Assembly: GCA_016866415.1 (NCBI GenBank) | Contig: VGML01000160.1 | Coordinates: 1 to 5,195, forward strand | From: Bacteroidota bacterium | GTDB lineage: Bacteria > Bacteroidota > Bacteroidia > Flavobacteriales_D > Crocinitomicaceae | Direction of reading: 5' to 3' | Length of the DNA stretch: 5,195 nucleotides | Shown here: positions 1 to 5,069 of the stretch, piece by piece | Layout of the letters: each line of letters starts with the position of its first letter | Numbering within the stretch: the first letter of the stretch is position 1 | The notes under the pieces: generated by a model | Seen by the model: the letters and a program-made list of their open reading frames with translations, nothing else | What the model was told of the DNA's origin: nothing | Database searches by the model: none | Made by a program: the position numbers and the translations under genes

Positions 1-1
1 C

Positions 2-307
2 GGAACAGAGAAATTGTATGATCCAATCAACGTTTCATGTTCTGAAGTTACAACGGGTTATTTCTCTAGCTTCCCGAATCCATCTGGATCTGCCTTCCAA
101 GTAATCGTAAATAATAAAAACTTAGTTGGAACATGTACAATGAATATTGTAGATGCATCAGGTAAAGTTATCGAGCAACGGGAAATCGAAGTGAAGGATG
201 GTATCAATATGTTTGTTGTTAACCAAGAGTTAAAACCAGGTATCTATTTCTTGAACATTTCAAATGGTTCGAAATCAACACCTGTGTTGCGACACGCGAT
301 TAAATAG
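2..307 (+). CDS. C-terminal end of a secreted protein with a T9SS type A sorting domain (partial, 5' end outside window)
   Basis: The reading frame is open from the left edge and ends with TAG at 305-307, leaving 101 visible residues. The first ATG or TTG codons inside are not real starts because the frame continues upstream without a stop. The last ~80 residues have the layout of the Bacteroidota type IX secretion C-terminal sorting domain: a FPNPSGSAF strand with the typical PNP, a central MNIVDASGKVIEQ strand, a DGIN turn, then LKPGIYFLNI (the common GxYxxxI element) and a short basic tail ending HAIK. In this family the domain directs export across the outer membrane by the Por/T9SS machinery and is normally removed as the cargo is released or attached to the surface. 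The catalytic or adhesive part of the cargo is outside the window, so its function cannot be named. A strong terminator follows 23 bp after the stop. Confidence 0.88.
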   Translation, partial: GTEKLYDPINVSCSEVTTGYFSSFPNPSGSAFQVIVNNKNLVGTCTMNIVDASGKVIEQREIEVKDGINMFVVNQELKPGIYFLNISNGSKSTPVLRHAIK

Positions 308-330
308 TTTCTAACCTACTCAATGAATAC

Positions 331-362
331 ACGGCCGGGGAAACCTGGCCGTTTTTTGTTTT
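331..362 (+). terminator. Intrinsic (Rho-independent) terminator after the T9SS cargo gene
   Basis: A 9-bp stem pairs 331-339 with 344-352; it is GC-rich, with one G-T pair at 337/346 and a closing A-T pair at 331/352. A GAAA tetraloop (GNRA type) sits at 340-343. T tracts follow at 352-357 and 359-362. It lies 23 bp after the stop of the preceding gene and should end that transcript, so the next gene needs its own promoter. Confidence 0.9.
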
Positions 363-404
363 GAGAGTTGTCAACGCCATCGTTTGGGAAAATTTGAATT
401 AATA

Positions 405-416
405 CAAAACGTTTTG
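405..416. promoter_or_regulatory. Perfect 12-bp palindrome, possible operator
   Basis: CAAAACGTTTTG is perfectly self-complementary around a central CG at 410/411. The form AAACGTTT with a central CpG is typical of LacI-family operators, but no such regulator is present in the window. The site is about 95 bp upstream of the candidate -7 element, and its right half merges with the first GCAATTAT repeat. The palindrome is seen directly; the operator role is inference. Confidence 0.3.
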
Positions 417-484
417 CAATTATCCATTCCCAATTCGCAACTCATCCGGTCGCAATTATTCGTTAACTCGTTTGCAATTATCCG
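410..484 (+). repeat. Four degenerate direct repeats of GCAATTATYCG type
   Basis: Copies begin at 416 (GCAATTATCC), 437 (GCAACTCATCCG), 452 (GCAATTATTCG) and 474 (GCAATTATCCG), with start-to-start spacings of 21, 15 and 22 bp. The two outer copies are the most alike over a longer stretch: CGTTTTGCAATTATCC at 410-425 and CGTTTGCAATTATCC at 469-483. They could be binding sites for a regulator of the downstream gene, on roughly helical spacing for the 21- and 22-bp steps, or a decayed tandem repeat. The spacing is too short and irregular for a CRISPR array. Confidence 0.5.
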
Positions 485-509
485 ATACGAAAGTTTACTA
501 TAAATTTAT

Positions 510-517
510 TACTTTTG
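510..517 (+). promoter_or_regulatory. Candidate Bacteroidota -7 promoter element for the ALDH-like gene
   Basis: TACTTTTG matches the Bacteroidota consensus TAnnTTTG exactly. No good TTTG -33 element stands at the usual distance upstream, so the promoter would be incomplete or activator-dependent. Transcription would start near 523, giving a leader of about 68 nt before the ATG at 591. The strong terminator upstream makes some promoter in this region necessary. Confidence 0.38.
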
Positions 518-590
518 ATATTAATGAATAAAAATTAAAGTTCACTAAATAAGAAGGATAAAGCGTTTTCCGTTAGAACAAAATGAAAAA

Positions 591-1472
591 ATGACTAGAT
601 TGGGAATTTTAAAAACTTATAAAATTTACATTGGCGGACAATTTCCAAGAACGGAGTCCGGCAGGTATTATACTCCAAAAGATAAAAAAGGAAATTCAAT
701 TGCGAATATTTGCCTTTCATCTCGAAAAGATGTTCGGAATGCTGTCGTGGCTGCGAGAAAAGCATTCGCTTCGTGGTCGGAACGTTCAGCATTTAACCGA
801 GGACAAATTCTTTATCGAATTGCTGAAATGTTGGAAGGACGCCGAGCCCAATTTGTAGATGAATTGATTACTCAAGGTTTAACAAAAGTCAACGCAGAAA
901 AAGAAGTTGATTTGAGTATAGATCGTATCGTTTATTATGCTGGTTGGTGCGATAAATACAATCAAGTTTTGAGTTCAGTAAATCCGGTTAGTTCCGCGCA
1001 TTTCAATTTTTCAACTTGCGAACCAATGGGGGTTGTAGGAATTATAGCAGAGCAAAGAACGTCTCTTATTGGATTGGTTTCAATGCTTTTACCGACAATT
1101 TGCGGAGGTAATACGGTCGTCGTTTTGGCATCTGAAAACCTTCCTTTGTGTGCAGTTACTTTTGCCGAAGTTTTAAATTCATCCGATGTGCCAGGAGGAG
1201 TAGTAAATATCTTAACCGGTTCAATTGATGAAATGGCTCCTACCCTAGCCTCTCACATGGACGTAAACGCGTTGATTGTTTCGCATTTAGAGGGCACGCT
1301 GAAAAAGAATTTATCAATTCTCTCAGTCGATAACTTGAAGCGTAAATATGAATTCACTGCAGATTGGAATAAAAGTGACGCTCAAGGTCTGCACTACATC
1401 TCGGACCTTCAAGAAATCAAAACTACTTGGCATCCCATCGAAAATATTGGTGGGGCAACAAGTTCGTATTAG
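591..1472 (+). CDS. Stand-alone non-catalytic aldehyde dehydrogenase-like protein (second-half ALDH16 type)
   Basis: The 293-aa product is much shorter than a normal ~480-500 aa aldehyde dehydrogenase, yet both ends look natural. It opens with KTYKIYIGGQFPRTESGRYY and ends with EIKTTWHP plus a short tail, as in the short ALDH partners that accompany, or are fused to, a full ALDH in some bacteria and resemble the C-terminal half of ALDH16. Family motifs kept include SRKDVRNAVVAARKAF (44-59), EPMGVVGII (144-152), GGNTVV (172-177) and PGGVVNILTG (201-210). The usual PWNFP is replaced at 154-158 by EQRTS, putting Arg156 where the catalytic Asn normally lies. The NAD-contacting Lys of VLKPAE becomes Leu179. 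The FTGSTEVG loop is degenerate (SHLEG, 231-235), and the segment with the catalytic Glu and Cys is absent. It is therefore predicted to be a structural or regulatory pseudoenzyme. No full-length ALDH or deoxyribose-phosphate aldolase gene lies beside it. The ATG start follows an A-rich leader without a clear Shine-Dalgarno site. Confidence 0.82.
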   Translation: MTRLGILKTYKIYIGGQFPRTESGRYYTPKDKKGNSIANICLSSRKDVRNAVVAARKAFASWSERSAFNRGQILYRIAEMLEGRRAQFVDELITQGLTKVNAEKEVDLSIDRIVYYAGWCDKYNQVLSSVNPVSSAHFNFSTCEPMGVVGIIAEQRTSLIGLVSMLLPTICGGNTVVVLASENLPLCAVTFAEVLNSSDVPGGVVNILTGSIDEMAPTLASHMDVNALIVSHLEGTLKKNLSILSVDNLKRKYEFTADWNKSDAQGLHYISDLQEIKTTWHPIENIGGATSSY

Positions 1473-1885
1473 TCATTTTCTATTCTCACTTCATGGGTAA
1501 TCTTTATTTCAGGATTTAAAGAAAGTGAAACCGAACAGTATTTTTCTTTTGAAAGTTGAATGGCTCGTTCCATTTTATCTAAAGGGACAAGTTTATCTAC
1601 ACTAAAGATCAGATTTATAGCTTCAAATGGAGAAGGTGTCCCTGATTTCTGAGTTGCATCAATATCTACGCGATAGATTTTTGGATATATCTTTTGTTTT
1701 TGAAGGATTAAAATGACATCGATCGACATACATCCAGCCAATGAACCTGCCAACAATTGCATCGGTGTCAATCCTTTATTTTTGCCACCTAGCGAGGCAC
1801 TTGCATCAAATGTACAAACTGCTCCCATTTCATTTTTCATTTGAAAAACATAAGGTTCTTCTATCCGATTCAATTCTATTTTCAT
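1469..1885 (-). CDS. OsmC-family protein (YhfA-like subgroup)
   Basis: The 138-aa protein has the normal length of a single OsmC/Ohr domain and is probably cytoplasmic. OsmC/Ohr proteins are thiol-dependent peroxidases that use two cysteines; the YhfA-like subgroup is less well characterised. The two conserved cysteines are present: Cys52 in the central-helix motif LLAGSLAGCMSIDVI (44-58) and Cys117 in EKYCSVSLSLNP (114-125). The preceding GLTPMQLL carries Gln43 where relatives usually have Glu (TPMELL or SPMEM); in OsmC/Ohr this acid orders the active-site Arg, so peroxidase activity may be altered. An additional Cys24 lies near the N terminus. The gene converges on the ALDH-like gene, sharing the four bases TTAG, and is divergent from the ion channel. 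A weak -7-like element (TACTTTCG on this strand, 1909-1916) lies 23 bp before the ATG. Confidence 0.88.
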   Translation of the reverse strand: MKIELNRIEEPYVFQMKNEMGAVCTFDASASLGGKNKGLTPMQLLAGSLAGCMSIDVILILQKQKIYPKIYRVDIDATQKSGTPSPFEAINLIFSVDKLVPLDKMERAIQLSKEKYCSVSLSLNPEIKITHEVRIEND

Positions 1886-2002
1886 GGCACTATGATTTTT
1901 TGATATTTCGAAAGTACAATAAAAAAAATCATTAAAAAGTTACTCAAGTAGCATAATTCAGTAAATGAATTTTAATTTTACGAAATTCACAAAGAATAAG
2001 CA
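1886..2002. promoter_or_regulatory. Divergent promoter region between the OsmC-like and channel genes
   Basis: These 117 AT-rich bp must hold the promoters of both divergent genes. On the minus strand TACTTTCG (complement of 1909-1916) is one mismatch from TAnnTTTG. On the plus strand TAATTTTA (1973-1980) is also one mismatch away and lies 22 bp before the channel ATG. Neither has a clear -33 TTTG. No sizeable inverted repeat was seen. The assignments are tentative. Confidence 0.35.
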
Positions 2003-2971
2003 ATGAGAACGTACCTCAAAATTGAAAAATTAGCTCCGATAGTTATCATTTTAAGTGTGTTATTACTAACCCTAGAATCTATTTTTCATTCGAATCAAGG
2101 TCTGAATCAAATACTATTTTATGCCGATTTGGTAATTCTTCTATTCTTTGTAATTGAAATGTGGTTGCGGGTTAACTATTTCCCTTTTGATCTTAAACAT
2201 ATTTTCGGGTCCATTCGTCATGTCTTCATAAAGGAAAGTCCTGACAACGCAAAAGACTACTCCCACGACATCATTAATCGCTATCGTCGTTTTCAATTGG
2301 ACTTTGGAGTTGAAGACGAATATGAATTGGATCTAGATTTTGTTAGCAAAGTATGTTTGGAACAATTTTTTTGGTTAATGTTCGATTTGATAATCACCAT
2401 TTCTTCCCTTGCTGCTATCTTTTTCATCAATTTATTTCCTCATCCTGAAATCATAACCTTATTTCGCGTAGTTCGTGTATTCCGAATCATTCGCATTTTT
2501 GAAGTTCACAAATCACTAAAACAAACAGAGCGGAAAATAATGTCCGTTATTCCAACTGTATTTGTCTTCGCTATTCTATTAGCACTGATACACTTCGTAT
2601 ACGCAATTATCGGATGTAATCTTTACAGTTTCACCAAATTTGAAGAAATTGATTTTTCAAATTTGTATAATGCCTACTTTGGGTTATTTCTCTCTTTAAC
2701 TAATGGATGGGCATCGATGCATTCAAATTTATTGAATAGCGATGTTCCTGGTTTTATTACAGATATATATTGTATTTCATTTTTTGTGTTTAGTTCTATG
2801 ATTACATTGAATGTTTTTCTTGCTGTAATGACAACACAAATTCAAGATAAATTGAATGATGAGAAAAAAGCTTCTGATAACAGAGAAAAACAGCTAATTG
2901 AAATAATTCAAAATCTTGATCAAAAAATCGACCGCTTGGAAAAGAAAATAAATGAACCTAAGGAGAAATAA
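2003..2971 (+). CDS. Single-domain voltage-gated cation channel (ion transport family) with atypical selectivity filter
   Basis: This is a 322-aa integral inner-membrane protein with the six-segment plan of bacterial NaChBac-type channels, which work as tetramers. S1 is ~11-29 (LTLES at 22-26). S2 is ~37-55 with acidic Glu52. S3 is ~122-141 with Asp128 in WLMFDLIITISSL. S4 is ~151-166 with arginines at 155, 158, 161 and 164, every third residue, the classic voltage sensor. S5 is ~183-205, the pore loop ~222-240, and S6 ~252-280 with Asn270 in ITLNVFLAVM. A charged heptad-like tail (~283-319) suggests a C-terminal coiled coil. Two features are odd. The filter reads SLTNGWAS (231-238), aligning Asn234 with the Glu of NaChBac TLESWAS. 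Residues ~56-120 form a long, partly acidic insertion between S2 and S3, a loop that is only about ten residues in NaChBac. Fold and voltage sensing are well supported; ion selectivity is not predictable with confidence. Confidence 0.9.
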   Translation: MRTYLKIEKLAPIVIILSVLLLTLESIFHSNQGLNQILFYADLVILLFFVIEMWLRVNYFPFDLKHIFGSIRHVFIKESPDNAKDYSHDIINRYRRFQLDFGVEDEYELDLDFVSKVCLEQFFWLMFDLIITISSLAAIFFINLFPHPEIITLFRVVRVFRIIRIFEVHKSLKQTERKIMSVIPTVFVFAILLALIHFVYAIIGCNLYSFTKFEEIDFSNLYNAYFGLFLSLTNGWASMHSNLLNSDVPGFITDIYCISFFVFSSMITLNVFLAVMTTQIQDKLNDEKKASDNREKQLIEIIQNLDQKIDRLEKKINEPKEK

Positions 2972-3004
2972 CCGAACATACTGTTTTTTAATTACATTAG
3001 TTGT

Positions 3005-3385
3005 ATGAAGTTTATTGTTACATTTCTTTTACTTTCAAGCCTTCATCTTTCGGCTCAATCAATAAAACTGAAAAAAAAATATTTGAAAACATATGTTGGA
3101 AAAATTCCTTCATATGAAATGAATTTAAATAACCAACTTATTTTGGTTAATCCCTCAACTATTGAAGTAATTCTAACAAAAGATAGCATTTACGTTAACG
3201 TTGGCGAATCAAAATGGAATGGGACCTACGTTGTTTCAAAAATTGAAAAGCAAAAATATGAACTTACAGGGAAGATGCTTGATACTGGAATTCCAGAAAG
3301 GTTAATAATAGATACAAAACTGAAAAAACTAACTCGTAAAGGGCTTTTTCCTCAGCCGGACGCGATTTTAGAAAAGAAGAAGTAA
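3005..3385 (+). CDS. Small exported protein of unknown function
   Basis: The 126-aa product begins with a good Sec signal peptide: a Lys at residue 2, a hydrophobic core (~3-14) and a likely cleavage site after LSA or LSAQ (~17-18). No lipobox cysteine follows, so a soluble periplasmic or secreted protein is expected. The mature part is basic and alternates short beta-prone stretches such as NQLILVNPSTIEVILTKD and NVGESKWNGTYVVSKI, suggesting a small beta-sheet domain. I do not recognise a family. The gene starts 33 bp after the channel stop on the same strand, with no terminator between, so co-transcription is likely. The spacer is in phase with the channel frame and contains no extra stop; the nearest purine-rich AAGGAG (2960-2965) lies far upstream, inside the end of the channel gene. 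A slightly longer form from a non-ATG codon is possible but less likely. Confidence 0.72.
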   Translation: MKFIVTFLLLSSLHLSAQSIKLKKKYLKTYVGKIPSYEMNLNNQLILVNPSTIEVILTKDSIYVNVGESKWNGTYVVSKIEKQKYELTGKMLDTGIPERLIIDTKLKKLTRKGLFPQPDAILEKKK

Positions 3386-3392
3386 GGTAAAT

Positions 3393-4733
3393 TCAACTAA
3401 TAGGAAGATAAATCGCAAACGTCGTTCCTTTGTTAACAGCGCTTTTAACTTCAATTTTACCTTCGTGCGCATCCATGATTAATTTAACGTAATAAAGTCC
3501 CAATCCAAATCCCTTCACATTGTGAATATTACCCGTCGGAACACGGTAAAATTTCTCGAAAATTTGTTTCAAATCTTCACGTTTCATGCCAATTCCATTA
3601 TCGGATATATCGATTACTAGGTGATTTTTCTCATTTTGCGTATTCAAAACGATTTGAGGGGTTGTAATACAGTATTTAACGGCGTTATCTAATAAATTAT
3701 AAACTACATTCGTCAAGTGAACAGGATCAGCTTGAATCTTGTAATTTTCAGCAGCGCAATTCAATTCTATTTTTCCACCTTGGTTCAATTGATTGAATTC
3801 AAAATTCTCTTTTACCTCAGCCAATAATTCATGCACATCGAAATTCTCTTTATTCAAAACCACCTTGTCCTTGTCGAGTTTAGCCACATTCAAGACGCGC
3901 TCAACTTGATTTTCAAGCCGTTTATTTTCCTTATAAATTATTCCTGCGTATTTGCGAATTTTCTCTGGATCTTCATTTAAATCAATGCGCATTAACATTT
4001 CACTGGATAAACTTATCGTTGAAATTGGTGTTTTTAACTCATGCGTCATGTTATTGATGAAATCTGTCTTCACTTCCGAAAGTCGCTTTTGACGAATAAT
4101 AATCGCTAAACTAAAACCAAAAAATATTAACCAAAACGATGATAATGGAGATATGTATATCCAAGGTGAAATAAATACGGCTGGTTCAATCGATTTCGCG
4201 GTAAAGTATGGGAAGAAAACTGTGAAATAGTGTCCGTCTTTTTTTAAATTCAATGATTCAGTAGAGATTTCCGAAGGTTTATTTTTGGTGGTAATGTATG
4301 CCTTATCTTTCGAATAATGAATCATGTTACTCAAAAGAATTGTATCCACAAAACAATCGTAAATTCCATAGATAAAATCCTGATGAATATTTTGATTGTA
4401 AAACTCTTTTTTCAAAAGTGTTTCGAGGTAAAAGGGTTGTAATTCCTCACTAAAATCAACTGTGAATTGATTATTATTTACCTGACGAACATTTCCGTAT
4501 GTATCCAAGCTATCTTTCGAGGTCCGCTGAATTTCATCCAAGACAGATTTCAATGCGATGATTGTATTTTCGGAGAAAGATTTGAGATTCGAACTATCTT
4601 CTTTCGCTTGAATTGCAATATTTTTCTCTTGCATTTCAAGTGTCTTCCGCACCCATACCAATTGTACAATTAGAATACTGGCAAGTGATATTACTCCCAG
4701 AAGAACAACAGCATTTATGGTTCGTCTATTCAC
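3393..4733 (-). CDS. Membrane-bound sensor histidine kinase
   Basis: The 446-aa product is an inner-membrane two-component sensor. TM1 (~8-28) and TM2 (~197-214) flank a periplasmic sensor region of about 170 residues of no recognised type. TM2 runs through RQKRLSEVK almost directly into the HisKA helix, with no room for a HAMP domain. The kinase core is complete: H-box FINNMTHELKTP with phospho-acceptor His231, N-box NVVYNLLDNAVKY (342-354), G1 DISDNGIGM (375-383), F-box FEKFYRVP (392-399) and G2 GFGLGLYYV (408-416). The start is GTG, not ATG: the stretch back to the in-frame TAA of the rhodanese gene has no other start codon, and the next in-frame Met (34) would remove TM1. It sits 21 bp after the rhodanese gene, so it is probably the last gene of that operon and may be translationally coupled. 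No response regulator is adjacent; its downstream neighbour converges, 7 bp away. Confidence 0.93.
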   Translation of the reverse strand: MNRRTINAVVLLGVISLASILIVQLVWVRKTLEMQEKNIAIQAKEDSSNLKSFSENTIIALKSVLDEIQRTSKDSLDTYGNVRQVNNNQFTVDFSEELQPFYLETLLKKEFYNQNIHQDFIYGIYDCFVDTILLSNMIHYSKDKAYITTKNKPSEISTESLNLKKDGHYFTVFFPYFTAKSIEPAVFISPWIYISPLSSFWLIFFGFSLAIIIRQKRLSEVKTDFINNMTHELKTPISTISLSSEMLMRIDLNEDPEKIRKYAGIIYKENKRLENQVERVLNVAKLDKDKVVLNKENFDVHELLAEVKENFEFNQLNQGGKIELNCAAENYKIQADPVHLTNVVYNLLDNAVKYCITTPQIVLNTQNEKNHLVIDISDNGIGMKREDLKQIFEKFYRVPTGNIHNVKGFGLGLYYVKLIMDAHEGKIEVKSAVNKGTTFAIYLPIS

Positions 4734-4754
4734 AAACCAAAGATAACTATTTGA

Positions 4755-5057
4755 TTATTCACCAAACACATTCAACCAAGCCAGAATTCCACCTTCCAAA
4801 TTATAGAGGTTGTTATAACCATAATTCTGTTCTAAATACATTGCTGCATTAGCACTTCTGACTCCCGAACGACATTGCATGATTACTTTCTTTTCCTTAC
4901 TGATTTCGTTATATCGTGTAGGAATTTCACCAAGAGGAATTAAATTTCCACCAATGTTTACTTCTTCATATTCATAAACTTCTCGTACGTCTATTAACTG
5001 AAATTCAGCATGTTGATCCTTAAGTGCTTTTAACTCTTGAACAGTTATGGTTTTCAT
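4755..5057 (-). CDS. Single-domain rhodanese-like sulfurtransferase
   Basis: The 100-aa protein is one complete rhodanese domain with no signal peptide, so it should act in the cytoplasm. Rhodaneses carry a sulfane sulfur as a persulfide on the active-site cysteine. Visible motifs are LIDVREVYEYEEVNIGGNLIPLGEI (21-45; DVRE at 23-26), the six-residue catalytic loop CRSGVR (Cys62 to Arg67) in KVIMQCRSGVRSANAA, and the C-terminal NLEGGILAW (86-94). All key residues for activity are present; the physiological donor and acceptor are unknown. The ATG is preceded by AAGGG at a short spacing (3 nt). It starts 12 bp after the probable ferredoxin-NADP reductase gene and ends 21 bp before the kinase, so the three are likely one transcript. 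Both spacers are in the same reading frame and free of further stops. Confidence 0.92.
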   Translation of the reverse strand: MKTITVQELKALKDQHAEFQLIDVREVYEYEEVNIGGNLIPLGEIPTRYNEISKEKKVIMQCRSGVRSANAAMYLEQNYGYNNLYNLEGGILAWLNVFGE

Positions 5058-5069
5058 AATCCCTTGATT

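Larger units (their letters stand above)
308..590. other. Intergenic region between the T9SS cargo and the ALDH-like gene
   Basis: No convincing gene is seen on either strand in these 283 bp. The region holds the terminator (331-362), a 12-bp palindrome (405-416), four copies of a GCAATTAT-like element (416-484), a candidate promoter -7 element (510-517) and an A-rich leader. A purine-rich AAGAAGG at 551-557 resembles a ribosome binding site but is 33 nt before the ATG at 591, too far to serve it directly. A three-codon ORF (ATG AAA AAA TGA, 583-594) overlaps that start. Confidence 0.6.

Noticed and set aside
14..16. TTG at 14 as the start of a 97-aa protein
   Set aside because: The frame is open to the left edge, and a sorting domain is always the C-terminal part of a larger secreted protein, so this is a truncated gene.
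410..484. CRISPR array
   Set aside because: The repeats are only 8-15 nt, imperfect, and spaced by 15-22 bp, unlike CRISPR repeats and spacers; no cas gene is near.
595..858. Short ORFs on both strands inside the ALDH-like gene (595-792 minus, 631-858 plus)
   Set aside because: They lie wholly within a gene with strong family motifs, have no recognisable protein features and no separate ribosome binding site.
1741..1935. 64-codon plus-strand ORF antisense to the OsmC-like gene
   Set aside because: It is a shadow of a well-supported gene and runs into the divergent promoter region; the translation shows no domain.
2978..3007. Upstream non-ATG start (ATA or CTG at 2978-2983) for the small exported protein, using AAGGAG at 2960-2965
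   Set aside because: The ATG at 3005 already gives a well-formed signal peptide with a basic residue at position 2; the longer form would add hydrophobic residues before it.
4467..4852. Two plus-strand ORFs antisense to the kinase and rhodanese genes
   Set aside because: Both overlap well-supported coding sequence on the other strand and show no family motif.
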